Assembly (NCBI RefSeq): GCF_008931805.1
Contig: NZ_CP044399.1
Span: 620,001 to 684,000 of the forward strand
Length of the DNA stretch: 64,000 nucleotides
Origin: Moritella marina ATCC 15381
Lineage (GTDB): Bacteria; Pseudomonadota; Gammaproteobacteria; Enterobacterales; Moritellaceae
Direction: 5' to 3'
Each line of letters opens with the position of its first letter. Position 1 is the first letter of the stretch. A program made the translations under genes and the position numbers. The notes under the pieces are model-generated. The model worked only from the letters and a program-made list of their open reading frames with translations. It did no database searches and had not been told where the DNA came from. Positions 43,853 to 53,654 of this stretch are shown here, piece after piece.

Positions 43853-46048
43853 CTAGGTTGATGCCTCAACAACGCAATTTCGACCGTCACGTTTTGCTTG
43901 ATAAAGTGCTTTGTCAGTATGTGAGATAAACTCATCGACGTTAAAGGAGTCGTACTCGTGCCATTGCGCCAATCCAATACTGGCGGTTAGTCGAATAGTC
44001 TCTTGGCCATAAGGAATTTGTAGTGCTTGGATATTATGTCGAAGTCGTTCAGCAATCACATGAGCTTGAGCTTTATCCGTTTCAGGCATTAATATGGCGA
44101 ATTCTTCACCGCCAATACGCGCGACGATATCAGATGATTTCACACTATTAGAGCAGATATCATAAAAATCCCGCAGCGCTTGATCGCCCCCCGCATGACC
44201 ATAAGTGTCATTAATACGCTTAAAGTGATCTATATCGAGTAGTAATAATGACAGTTTTTGCTTATCTTGTTTGGCAAAATTAATCTCTTGCTTGAGGATC
44301 AAATTAAACTTACGTCTGTTTAATGCGCCTGTTAAGGTATCCCGTGATGCCAATTCTCGGTATCGATCTCGCTCTTTACGGCGGTCGAGTAATGATTGTT
44401 GCTGACGTTTGATAATATTTTTTGACATGTCAGCCTGTAATAGCTTTCTACGTAATGTTTCATAGGCACCATAGAGGGCGCCAATTTCATCTTTAGACGC
44501 AGATTCATTCATTTGTTGGTTATAACGGCCTAGTGTGACTTGCTTTAACGCATGGGTAATACGGCGAATCGGCGTGATTACACTGTGATATAGAATAGTC
44601 GAAAATAAGGTGTTTAAGACAACTATCGTGCTAATAATGATAATGACGAGGTAGAATCTAGATTCTAATCTTTCGAGTTTTAGTTGTGTTTTAGTATCGA
44701 GATCATTGATGATTTTATCGGTTACTATTTCGATATCGTCAATGCGATTAGTTAATGTAATGAACCAAAATTGACTGTTTTGCTCTTTTCCTGGCTTGAG
44801 CATTAGGTCTTCAATAGTCTTATTAATAAATGCTTTTTGTTTTGCTACATTACAGAGCTTACCACAAGTCTGTTGCTGCTCTGGGGTGGCAGAATAATTA
44901 AAAATAAAAATAGCATTGAGCTGCATCCCGAGTTGCATATATAGCTGCTTATAGCGCTCACTGTGTATTAATTCATGCGTAGATAGATCATCATCGATGA
45001 GTTGTGTACCGAGTTCTCGTTGCTGACCGAGGATCTCTTTTAATCCAACAATGGCGTTAATTGCTGTAATATTATTTGCAAATTCAGCATCCATTTTTAT
45101 GTGCGATAAACGATTTACACGGGATAATAGTTTACCAATAATCAGGTTGTAGCCCGTGAGTATTTTTTCACTGCTAATGCTTGTGCTGTTTAAGCCATTT
45201 CGAAATATGATCAACTCGGTAATATCAATTTTGGTTGAGTTGATAAATTCGATTAACATAGGTTCTGTTAATAGCGCTTTGCGTGAATTGAGTAGGGTAG
45301 TAAACGCATATATCTCGTCATTACTTTTGTGTTGTTGGCTTGTAAGTGCTTTAGAAAAACGTTGGTAGTCTGAACTGATGTAACTGGATAATAATCCGCG
45401 TTCGACCTGCAAGTTGTGTGTGAGTGAGTTTACTTGCTGGACGATTTGGGTGAGATTGTCTAATAGCAGCATGTTTTTATATTGCTGATAATTGTCTTTA
45501 ATTGCGATAAAGCTAAGTAATAACATACCGAGGATAGGTAATAAGGCCGTGATAAGTACACGAGTTGAGATATTGACTCGCTGGCTTAACCATTCCGATG
45601 AACGTTGGAATATGGCTTTAAACGAGACGCTATACTTTTCTTCACTGTAAAAGGCATGTACATAATCCATATCCGCTATAAGGATATGCTCAATAACCCA
45701 ATCATATAAAAATTGGCTAACTTCGCCAGCGGCCTCTGCATTATTTGAATTAAGCAGCTTATTTTTTAATTCCGGTAATTGGACTAAAAAGCCTTGGTGG
45801 CCTTTTTGGTGTTCAATAAAATCTTCGAACCCCATTGTTTTCATTAACGCTTCTTCATGCTTAAAATGTGAAGCTGTACAAGCGGCTAGTTCTGAAAAAT
45901 GTTTTTCAATGGTTTCTGCATTCGCATTAATATCAATAGCATCGATGATAGCGGCTATAATTATGAGGATCTTTTTATGGTCGGCATCAATTTCATCGAT
46001 ACCAACACACATGTCTTCATTCCATTCGAGACTAATCATCAGAGCCAT
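43853..46048 (-). CDS. Hemerythrin-domain diguanylate cyclase with nitrate/nitrite-sensor-like region
   Basis: Fusion of 731 residues. The N-terminal bacteriohemerythrin domain (about 1-135) has all seven di-iron ligands in place: H24, H61, E65, H80, H84, H121 and D126. A TM helix about 165-185 leads to a periplasmic helical region (about 186-475) resembling NIT-type nitrate/nitrite sensors, then TM, HAMP (about 490-545), and a GGDEF domain. The catalytic motif RIGGEEFAILM is intact, so cyclase activity is likely. The inhibitory site is KSSD rather than RxxD, so product inhibition may be weak. A cytosolic O2-binding domain plus periplasmic sensor could integrate oxygen and anion signals. The start may be 46039. 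Confidence 0.9.
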   Translation of the reverse strand: MALMISLEWNEDMCVGIDEIDADHKKILIIIAAIIDAIDINANAETIEKHFSELAACTASHFKHEEALMKTMGFEDFIEHQKGHQGFLVQLPELKNKLLNSNNAEAAGEVSQFLYDWVIEHILIADMDYVHAFYSEEKYSVSFKAIFQRSSEWLSQRVNISTRVLITALLPILGMLLLSFIAIKDNYQQYKNMLLLDNLTQIVQQVNSLTHNLQVERGLLSSYISSDYQRFSKALTSQQHKSNDEIYAFTTLLNSRKALLTEPMLIEFINSTKIDITELIIFRNGLNSTSISSEKILTGYNLIIGKLLSRVNRLSHIKMDAEFANNITAINAIVGLKEILGQQRELGTQLIDDDLSTHELIHSERYKQLYMQLGMQLNAIFIFNYSATPEQQQTCGKLCNVAKQKAFINKTIEDLMLKPGKEQNSQFWFITLTNRIDDIEIVTDKIINDLDTKTQLKLERLESRFYLVIIIISTIVVLNTLFSTILYHSVITPIRRITHALKQVTLGRYNQQMNESASKDEIGALYGAYETLRRKLLQADMSKNIIKRQQQSLLDRRKERDRYRELASRDTLTGALNRRKFNLILKQEINFAKQDKQKLSLLLLDIDHFKRINDTYGHAGGDQALRDFYDICSNSVKSSDIVARIGGEEFAILMPETDKAQAHVIAERLRHNIQALQIPYGQETIRLTASIGLAQWHEYDSFNVDEFISHTDKALYQAKRDGRNCVVEAST

Positions 46049-46214
46049 TACTTACCATTGACTAAAGAGGCTGAAGTATAAAATTTCATTTATTTATGTC
46101 AACATATTTAGCCATTGACTAGCCATAAAGTAGTGGTTTTTTGATGTCTAGGCTTATTTCCTTTTATTTCTTATGTTTACGCTTGTTGAACACTCATATT
46201 TTAGGTAATTATAT

Positions 46215-48614
46215 TTATGTGCTTGCGGCTGCGTTATTATCTTTGCGTAGATGGGTTAATCGGTTCTGGGTAATACCAAAAACGGAGTTGTGTGCGTATT
46301 CACCTTTGCTATTCATTGAACCAGCGGTGATGTTGGTGAGTAAGTTAATCGCTTCGGTGACATGATCAATCGCCCAAATATAGAACAGACCTTGTTCAAC
46401 AGCGGCAATGACATCGCTCCTTAACATCAAGTTGTGGACATTGGCACGTGGGATAATCACGCCTTGTGTTGATAGTGTCGTGATTGAAGAGCAGACATCA
46501 AAAAAACCTTCTATTTTTTCGTTTACACCACCGATAGGTTGAGCATGGCCGAATTGATCCATGGATCCTGTGATCGCAATATCCTGGCGTAATGGCTGTT
46601 GTGAAAATGCGGAAATAATGGCACAACACTCGGCTAGTGAGGCGCTATCACCATCGACGTGGCCATAAGATTGTTCGAACGTTAAACGTGTCGTTAGTGG
46701 AATGATGGCGGTTTGGCCAAACACTGATGCTAAATAAGCGGATAAGATCATCACCCCTTTAGAGTGTATATTACCACCGAGTTTTACCTGTCGTTCAATA
46801 TCGAATATTTCCCCTTCACCAAAGGATGCGGTGGCAGTGATGCGACCAGGAATACCAAATTGGCTATCTGATGTAGCAATAACAGACAGCGCATTAACTT
46901 GCCCAATCACCAAGCCTTTAATATCGATGAGGGTTGAGCCGTTCATGAAGCTATGTAATAGATAATCTTGTAATCGACCTGCTCGTTGCTGCTTGTTGGC
47001 CAGCGCTTGCTCAACATGATGATGGCGAATAAGGGTGGCATTGGCGAGGCGAGCGCAGTAGTTAGTTTCGCGTAATAAATTGGCAATATCGACAGAGTGC
47101 AAGGAAAGCATGTCTTGATCTTCTGCCTGGCGTGAACTGTATTCGATGATCCTGCTCATGGCTTTACGGTCGCAATGCAGCATATTATTGTCGTGGACTA
47201 TGCTCGAAATAAACTTAGCGTAGTTAGCTTCTGCTATATCGGTTCTAGGCATGACATCTTCAAAATCGGCGGTGACACGAAATAACTCTCTAAATTCAGG
47301 GTCGTATTCTTGTAACAGTTGATAAGTTTGATAATCACCGAATAGGATGATCTTAACGGATAATGGTATTGGTTCGGGATCTAATGAGATTGTACCCGAT
47401 AAGCTGACCTCTCGTTCTAGTGAACTGAGGCTTAGTTTATTGGCGCGTAAGGCGCGTTTCAAACCATCCCATACATAAGGACGCTCAAGTACTTTGATTG
47501 CATCAATCATTAATACCCCGCCATTCGCGCGATGTAAACTACCCGCTCGGATCAAAGAGGCATCAGTGAACACGGTCCCCTTAAAGGTGGCGTTTTCGAT
47601 ATAGCCAAAAATAGTATGGTAGTTAGGGCTTTCTTCCACCACGATGGGGAAGGTGTTGGTTTCTTGGCAAATGAGTACGTTAATTTGATAGCGGCGCGGC
47701 ATTTTTTTATCGAGGGCGGCATAAGCCAACGTGATGTCATCCTCGCTGTCTTCCACAAAGATATCCAGGTTATCTAATATGTCTTTATTCATGGCAATTA
47801 AATGGGCTTTGACGTCGGGTAAGTGGCTGTATTTTTCTTTTAATGGGGTGGTGCAGTGCACTAATACGTCCTGCGCTATTTGTTCATCGAGCTTTTGGAT
47901 CTTATCGGTGAACTCTTCTTCCCAAATCGTTAATTGGCGAATAATGTCACGTAGCTTGATTTCCAACTCAGTGATCTTTGTTTCAAAACGTTTCTTTTGG
48001 CTGTCGCTTAACGCCTCAAAATCACTCTCGGAATAGGCTTCATTTTTGTCGTTCATGGCAACGAGCTGATAATTGCCTTGCGCTGTGAGTGTTAAGCTAA
48101 TGCTATGTTGTTCCGCTGATTTTGTTAGATCTTGTAATATCGCTTCTTGTTTGCTTTCTAATTGATTTTTGAGCTTTTCGGCGCGAGCAAAATAGATCTC
48201 GTTATCAAACGTCATCGATAAGGCTTTAACTAAACGTAAGGTCAGACTTTCCACTTCTTTTTTAAATTGATGCGCGCTACCTGGGGGGAGCTTTAATACT
48301 TTGGGAAGACGTGCATCATTAAAATTAACCGTGTAGCACCAATCAAAAACGGGCTGATTGTTGCTACTTGGATCATGGCGATTAAGGTAGCGTAATATCA
48401 TGGTGCGTTTACCGAGACCATTATGGCCTAAGGCATAGATATTATAGCCTTTTTCTTTTATCGACATGGCAAATTCGACCGCTTGTTGTGCACGATCTTG
48501 ACCGATAATTTGATCGAGTGGTTGCAGGTGTTTGGTTGACTTACAGTCTGCAGTAAGCTTGGTGAGTGTTGAAGCTCGGTATAATTGGCTACAACTTAGA
48601 GGCTTTATCGACAT
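46215..48614 (-). CDS. Lon-family AAA+ protease (LonB/YcbZ-like)
   Basis: Soluble ATP-dependent protease of 799 residues. I start at 48614, where GAGGG lies seven bases upstream; the frame extends to 48677. Walker A is ALGHNGLGKRTMIL (about 60-75), with an AAA_32-type ATPase domain and a long coiled-coil insertion (about 120-270). The C-terminal Lon peptidase domain has its catalytic Ser in VDGDSASLAECCAI and Lys in GGVNEKIEGFFDV. It is the type called LonB or YcbZ-like, not classical Lon. Substrates are unknown. It is divergent from the exonuclease gene. Confidence 0.9.
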   Translation of the reverse strand: MSIKPLSCSQLYRASTLTKLTADCKSTKHLQPLDQIIGQDRAQQAVEFAMSIKEKGYNIYALGHNGLGKRTMILRYLNRHDPSSNNQPVFDWCYTVNFNDARLPKVLKLPPGSAHQFKKEVESLTLRLVKALSMTFDNEIYFARAEKLKNQLESKQEAILQDLTKSAEQHSISLTLTAQGNYQLVAMNDKNEAYSESDFEALSDSQKKRFETKITELEIKLRDIIRQLTIWEEEFTDKIQKLDEQIAQDVLVHCTTPLKEKYSHLPDVKAHLIAMNKDILDNLDIFVEDSEDDITLAYAALDKKMPRRYQINVLICQETNTFPIVVEESPNYHTIFGYIENATFKGTVFTDASLIRAGSLHRANGGVLMIDAIKVLERPYVWDGLKRALRANKLSLSSLEREVSLSGTISLDPEPIPLSVKIILFGDYQTYQLLQEYDPEFRELFRVTADFEDVMPRTDIAEANYAKFISSIVHDNNMLHCDRKAMSRIIEYSSRQAEDQDMLSLHSVDIANLLRETNYCARLANATLIRHHHVEQALANKQQRAGRLQDYLLHSFMNGSTLIDIKGLVIGQVNALSVIATSDSQFGIPGRITATASFGEGEIFDIERQVKLGGNIHSKGVMILSAYLASVFGQTAIIPLTTRLTFEQSYGHVDGDSASLAECCAIISAFSQQPLRQDIAITGSMDQFGHAQPIGGVNEKIEGFFDVCSSITTLSTQGVIIPRANVHNLMLRSDVIAAVEQGLFYIWAIDHVTEAINLLTNITAGSMNSKGEYAHNSVFGITQNRLTHLRKDNNAAAST

Positions 48615-48731
48615 ACAGTTCCCTCTTATAAAACAGCTATTACCCCTAGTGTAGACATAGATCGCTTGTGTGAGCATACTGTTTTATAATTCATGACTGA
48701 CTTATAAGTTACAACGAGAGAGAACGTAGCA

Positions 48732-49355
48732 ATGATAGTGAACGCTGATACCCTTATTATATTGGATTTCGAAACTACGGGGTTATCTCCTGATATGGGG
48801 GATCGCGCGATTGAAATCGGAGCGGTAAAAATTGAAAATGGTAAGATCACCGGGCGATTTCAAGAACTGATGCATCCTGGTCGTCGTGTCAGTGGTTTTA
48901 TTGCTGATTACACGGGTATTACCAATACCATGCTCGAAAAAGCTGCGCCTTGTGAAGAGGTGATGCATCGTTTTGCTGATTTTATTCAGGGTTATAATTT
49001 AGTTGCTCATAATGCGTCATTTGATAAGCGCTTTTTAGATGCTGAATTGACCCGTATTGGCCGTGGTTATGATGGTGAATTTAGTTGTTCGCTACTCGTG
49101 GCTAGACGTATTTTTCAAGATGCACCGAGTCATAAATTAGGTGAGTTAATAAATTATACTAATATCCCATCAGACGGTGGTTTTCACCGCGCGTTATTTG
49201 ACTCTGAAATGACCACGAAACTATGGTTAGTGATGTTAGAGGAGATGAAATCACGTTATAACTTGGCCTATATACCTTTTCCTTTAATACTGAAGTTAGC
49301 TAAAACGCCGAAAAAATCAGTAGATACTTTTTTACGTCGTTATCAGCAGGGTTGA
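48732..49355 (+). CDS. DnaQ-like 3'-5' exonuclease (DEDDh)
   Basis: Predicted exonuclease of 207 residues. The DEDDh residues are visible: DFETTGLSPDMGDRAIEIGA (Asp/Glu), NLVAHNASFDKRFLDAEL (Asp) and FHRALFDSEMTTKL (His and Asp). This is the proofreading-exonuclease fold of DnaQ, but without other polymerase III features, so it is likely an accessory DNase or RNase. It has an AGAGAGAACG ribosome region and its own promoter, divergent from the Lon-family protease. The substrate is not known. Confidence 0.85.
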   Translation: MIVNADTLIILDFETTGLSPDMGDRAIEIGAVKIENGKITGRFQELMHPGRRVSGFIADYTGITNTMLEKAAPCEEVMHRFADFIQGYNLVAHNASFDKRFLDAELTRIGRGYDGEFSCSLLVARRIFQDAPSHKLGELINYTNIPSDGGFHRALFDSEMTTKLWLVMLEEMKSRYNLAYIPFPLILKLAKTPKKSVDTFLRRYQQG

Positions 49356-49754
49356 TACGAATATAGTATTTAACGGTTTCTTATCTCATTGATTTTGTAG
49401 GTATGTAATATTCACGTAATGCAGAGTTTTCACATACTCAGTATACGTATGTACTAAATATAACTAAGTTACGTTGGTTAATCGTACAGGCCAAAATGGC
49501 AGACAATAATTTACACTGCTTTAAATAACTATTTTTGCAGATGAAAATATCGCCTATTATCATGTGGTAGTGTTATATAAGCCATTGATAGGTTGGGTTG
49601 TGTTAGTGTGGTGCATTACGCCAATATACCTATTCTGTTATATGTAGGTGTATTTTGGCGGCGTAATTGGTTGCATTATACGCTTGTAAATTACGCCTAT
49701 TTAGCTATTATTTTTGGCTTTTAATCGTACGATGAAAATAACGATGGAGTTATA
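49356..49754. other. Promoter region of the AbgT-type gene with an imperfect palindrome
   Basis: 399 bp upstream of the transporter. It holds an imperfect inverted repeat: ATTACG-CCAATATACCTA (49615-49632) against TAGGTGTATTTTGG-CGG-CGTAAT (49644-49666), with one bulge. It could be an operator or an mRNA structure. No ORF seen. Confidence 0.5.
49615..49666. promoter_or_regulatory. Imperfect inverted repeat upstream of AbgT-type gene
   Basis: Arms 49615-49632 and 49644-49666 pair over about 18 positions with one 3-nt bulge and a G-U pair. It lies roughly 90 bp before the ATG. Confidence 0.45.
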
Positions 49755-51317
49755 ATGAGCAAGCAAGCTGTTGCAAGTACACCTGATAAACCCTCTGGGG
49801 CAATGGATAAATTTTTAAATTTAATTGAGCGAGCAGGTAATAAAATTCCTGATCCTGCAATTCTATTCTTCTGGGGATTAGTCATTGTTTGGCTATTATC
49901 CGCATTATTTTCACAGTTTGATTTTGGTATGATCCATCCGATCACTGGCCAAGCTATTGAGGTTAATAACCTACTTACTGGACAATCTCTGTCGTCTTTC
50001 CTTGCTAATATGGTCACTACATTTACCAGTTTTGCGCCGTTAGGTATTGTCTTGGTGTCCATGCTTGGTCTTGGTGTGGCTGAAGCATCTGGGTTTATTA
50101 ATACTGGTTTGAAGAAAATGCTTAACTTCACTCCAGCAAAGCTATTAACACCTATGTTGATCTTGGTGGCTATTATTTCACATACTGCAGCTGATGCCGG
50201 TTATGTGTTAGTGATCCCGATGGGCGGTGTGATCTTCCATGCGGCAGGTCGTCATCCGTTAGCGGGTATTGCGGCTGCATTTGCGGGTGTATCAGGTGGT
50301 TTCTCGGCTAACTTTATTCCCTCGGGCATTGATCCGCTGCTGGCAGGCTTCACGCAATCGGCTGCGCAAGTACTAGATCCTGCTTATATCGTTAATCCAC
50401 TGGCAAACATTTTCTTTACTGGCTTATCTTCAATCCTTGTTGTGTGTGTTGGTTGGTATGTAACAGAAAAAATCATTGAGCCGCGCCTTGCTGCAACACC
50501 TGTTGATGTCGATGCTGAAGAAGCGCCTAATTTAGCCGTGTTATCAACGGTTGAATCAAGGGCATTTAGCTATGCGGGTTGGACTATGGTTGCGGGTATC
50601 GTGGCATTAATTACTGCCTTGTATCCTGAAACATCACCATTACGCTCACCTGAAGGTGAATTAACGGCATTCTCAGCGCCGATCATGCAATCAATTGTGC
50701 CACTTATTTTTGTACTGTTTATTATCCCTGGTATTGTTTACGGTCGTGTCTCTGGTTCGTTCAAATCGGGTGATGATGTGATTAAGGCGATGGCTGCGAC
50801 GATGGGCACGATGGGCGGCTACATTGTAATGGCATTTTTCTGTGCACAATTCTTAGCGGCATTCAGTCAGTCTAATTTAGGTACTTTATTGGCGCTTTCT
50901 GGCGCTGATTTGCTTAAATCAATGGATATGCCTGGACAGGTGACAATTGTTGGTATGATCTTACTGACTGCGTTTGTTAATTTATTAGTGGGCAGTGCAT
51001 CAGCTAAATGGGCATTGATTGGTCCAGTGCTAGTACCTATGCTAATGGCTGTTGGTATTTCACCTGAATTAACGCAAGCGGCTTATCGTGTTGGTGATTC
51101 AGTGTCTAACATTATCTCGCCACTTATGGTGTTCTTCCCATTAGTGGTTGTTTACACGCAACGCTATATGAAGAGTTCTGGTATTGGTACATTGGCTGCA
51201 TTGATGATGCCTTACTCGATTGCGATGTTAATCGGTTGGACTATTTTCTTACTGGGTTATTGGGCACTAGGTATCCCACTGGGTATTCAAGCTCCTTATA
51301 CTTATAGTATGGGTTAA
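49755..51317 (+). CDS. AbgT-family transporter
   Basis: Membrane protein of 520 residues with about eleven to thirteen helices, of the AbgT family (p-aminobenzoyl-glutamate transporters; some members export sulfonamides). Family patterns are ERAGNKIPDPAILFFWGL, ISHTAADAGYVLVIPMGGV, GVSGGFSANFIPSGIDPLLAG and GSASAKWALIGPVLVPMLM. A GGAG ribosome site precedes the ATG. It has its own terminator and no peptidase (AbgA/AbgB) nearby, so it stands alone. The substrate is not readable. Confidence 0.9.
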   Translation: MSKQAVASTPDKPSGAMDKFLNLIERAGNKIPDPAILFFWGLVIVWLLSALFSQFDFGMIHPITGQAIEVNNLLTGQSLSSFLANMVTTFTSFAPLGIVLVSMLGLGVAEASGFINTGLKKMLNFTPAKLLTPMLILVAIISHTAADAGYVLVIPMGGVIFHAAGRHPLAGIAAAFAGVSGGFSANFIPSGIDPLLAGFTQSAAQVLDPAYIVNPLANIFFTGLSSILVVCVGWYVTEKIIEPRLAATPVDVDAEEAPNLAVLSTVESRAFSYAGWTMVAGIVALITALYPETSPLRSPEGELTAFSAPIMQSIVPLIFVLFIIPGIVYGRVSGSFKSGDDVIKAMAATMGTMGGYIVMAFFCAQFLAAFSQSNLGTLLALSGADLLKSMDMPGQVTIVGMILLTAFVNLLVGSASAKWALIGPVLVPMLMAVGISPELTQAAYRVGDSVSNIISPLMVFFPLVVVYTQRYMKSSGIGTLAALMMPYSIAMLIGWTIFLLGYWALGIPLGIQAPYTYSMG

Positions 51318-51350
51318 TTACCACTAAGTGTATGAAATTATAATTTTTAC

Positions 51351-51385
51351 AAAGCCAATTTAAGGGGTCTTAAATTGGCTTTTTG
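51351..51385 (+). terminator. Terminator of AbgT-type gene
   Basis: AAAGCCAATTTAA (51351-51363) pairs with TTAAATTGGCTTT (51370-51382), followed by a T-run. Confidence 0.9.
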
Positions 51386-51544
51386 CTGTCTGTAATGGTG
51401 ATTTATATGGATTTTTGGTTAACTTTTATTCTTTTATTCCATTTTGGGTAGTTTTTGCTCACCAACTATTACATCAGGACCATAACTTTGTATAATCCAG
51501 TTTTTATTTATAGTTGTATATGGATTATATAAAGGACTGATTAT

Positions 51545-53446
51545 ATGGCATATGATTTTGGTGCTAATACCCTCGGAATTAAAAACCCCTTTAAGACCGA
51601 AGGTTTAGTTAAATCAATAGCAGGTGCAGCTATCTGCATCTTAGGTATTATTTCATTATTAAGTGTGTCTGCGAGTCTCAAAGTCGACATGGTATCTGCT
51701 TGGGTAGATGCGGTACTTGGTTTGATGCTTTTGACTTGGGGTTTACGCCATATGGGCGTTGGTTTATTCCAATTGTTTAAATATTTTGTGGGTCGTTCTG
51801 TACCAACATCATTGGCATTTAATCGTAATAAAAGTGAAAAAGAGAATGCTAAAGCTGAGCAATCTGCGACGGCTTATAACGCGAATGACCTTGAATCTAT
51901 GCTGATGGGGCGCAAGAACACTACGTTTGTTGAGCCGATTGGCTGGTTAGCGCGTCTTGTACACTCGGTGTTTCCAAAACTTATTTTTATGCCTTATCAA
52001 ATCCGTAATTTAGTGCAAGAGCTTGCGGGTTTAGTTACCTCTTCTCTTATGGCTATTGTGGTATTTACGGTGGCTTATTTTGTATCTAACTCGGGACTTG
52101 TTGGGCAAGCTGGCGCAATCATCACACCAGTATTATCGCTATTGTTACTTGTTTATATGACCTTTGTTTGGCGTTCTACGGCTAAATCATTAACTGATGC
52201 TCGTAATACCACATTGCATAAGCATAATGCATCGAGCATTGCTTTTTTAGTGGTTGTTGCTTTTGTCGTACCTGTAGGTCTGGGTTATCTTTACACGCTG
52301 ATTCCTGATCGTGTAATTGAAAAAACCAGCATTGCATTTAAAGATATCACTCTTTTTGATGCATGGTTTAATTTAGGGTTATTATTTGCCGTGAGCCTTG
52401 TGATCATTGCTGTGTCTTGGGTGATGGTGCGTGAGCGTTTTAATATGGGCTCGCCAACGACTGATGTTTCGGAATACCGCGATAATATGCAAGAATCTAT
52501 TCACCCGAATGAGATTTTTATTAATATTGAAAATACCGTATTGGCAAATCGTCGTTATAAAGAGATGCCAAACCGTATTTACCAAGAGTTTGATCCGGCA
52601 CTGCAAGAGCAAAGCCAAGGTAAAGGCAGCTTTAAAGGGCAATTGCTGATCGAAACTCAGCCGGAAGTGCATGAAATGAATTACTCTAAATCATTTAAAG
52701 CTTGCCGTATGTTAGCCACTATTTTTTCACAAGGTTTCATTGTTGCGTCGGCATTTTTATTTACGCTTGTTGTTGGTAAGGGTCTTGAGTTTTATCATCT
52801 ATTTCTCGAAACGGCAAACCTTCGTCACGTGAATGATAACCAAGTGTTTGCTATTATTGGTGATTACAATCATCTATTAATGGCTTTCCTGACGTTATTT
52901 TTTAGTTGGTTGGCGGTTGCTGCTGCGGGTCGAATTTTGGCCAATGGTACGCATTTATTCTGGTCAGAAATGCAATTCAAAAGTTTATTGATGTGGATGA
53001 AAACCGAAGGGACCTTTACTGAAAGTAAGATCTCAACGGGTATGTCTATTCATGACTCAACACGTTCAGAAAACGTTGTTGTGCGTAGTTCAATTACGCC
53101 ATGGATCATTACGTCACGTATTTTATCATCGACATTTGCGACCACGGGTGTGAAAAATTTAGAAATGCCTCGTTTCATTTTAGAGATGGAAAAAAATACC
53201 GACGAAATGGATAGTATTGTTGCTGAGATTAAAGAATTCTTACGTGGTCGTGAAGCAATTGCTTCGATTACTAACGAGAAAGATTTGAGCAATGCCGAAA
53301 CTATTTATCAGGTTAACCAAGTGTCGCGAGCACACATGGATAACCTAGCTGGTAGCCCAAGCCAAGTGAGCTTAGAAGAACAAGCCGCTGCTAAGTTAAT
53401 TCAAGAGCAAAGCGATGCGGAAGAAAACGCAGAACGTTTAGCGTAA
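51545..53446 (+). CDS. Unrecognised multi-pass membrane protein (633 aa)
   Basis: I do not recognise a family. It has about eight hydrophobic segments: roughly 24-44, 51-70, 160-185, 192-212, 232-255, 275-298, 395-415 and 440-465. Between them lie a polar segment of about 80 residues (NRNKSEKENAKAEQ region, about 90-160) and a cytosolic-looking loop of about 90 residues (about 300-390). The C-terminal 150 residues are soluble, acidic and end in EEQAAAKLIQEQSDAEENAE. The AAAGGA ribosome site before the ATG at 51545 is good. A terminator follows it. The nearest downstream gene is cti. No function is claimed. Confidence 0.75.
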   Translation: MAYDFGANTLGIKNPFKTEGLVKSIAGAAICILGIISLLSVSASLKVDMVSAWVDAVLGLMLLTWGLRHMGVGLFQLFKYFVGRSVPTSLAFNRNKSEKENAKAEQSATAYNANDLESMLMGRKNTTFVEPIGWLARLVHSVFPKLIFMPYQIRNLVQELAGLVTSSLMAIVVFTVAYFVSNSGLVGQAGAIITPVLSLLLLVYMTFVWRSTAKSLTDARNTTLHKHNASSIAFLVVVAFVVPVGLGYLYTLIPDRVIEKTSIAFKDITLFDAWFNLGLLFAVSLVIIAVSWVMVRERFNMGSPTTDVSEYRDNMQESIHPNEIFINIENTVLANRRYKEMPNRIYQEFDPALQEQSQGKGSFKGQLLIETQPEVHEMNYSKSFKACRMLATIFSQGFIVASAFLFTLVVGKGLEFYHLFLETANLRHVNDNQVFAIIGDYNHLLMAFLTLFFSWLAVAAAGRILANGTHLFWSEMQFKSLLMWMKTEGTFTESKISTGMSIHDSTRSENVVVRSSITPWIITSRILSSTFATTGVKNLEMPRFILEMEKNTDEMDSIVAEIKEFLRGREAIASITNEKDLSNAETIYQVNQVSRAHMDNLAGSPSQVSLEEQAAAKLIQEQSDAEENAERLA

Positions 53447-53453
53447 GCGTTAT

Positions 53454-53490
53454 ATAACGGCACTTGCTATCAGGTGCCGTTATTCTAGTC
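53454..53490 (+). terminator. Terminator after the unknown membrane protein gene
   Basis: ATAACGGCAC (53454-53463) pairs with GTGCCGTTAT (53474-53483), loop TTGCTATCAG, followed by TCTAGTC. The T-run is weak. Confidence 0.7.
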
Positions 53491-53654
53491 ATTAAATTAT
53501 TCATAAACCTCGACTTATATCTATCCTTAATAAACACACTATTTGAGCATGTCTGTATTTTTTATCTGGGACGTTATATTATGCTCAGTCATTTTGTATC
53601 AATAACTTTGTATTTATTGCTGTTTAAGTAAAGACCTGTTGTGAAAGGATTCTC

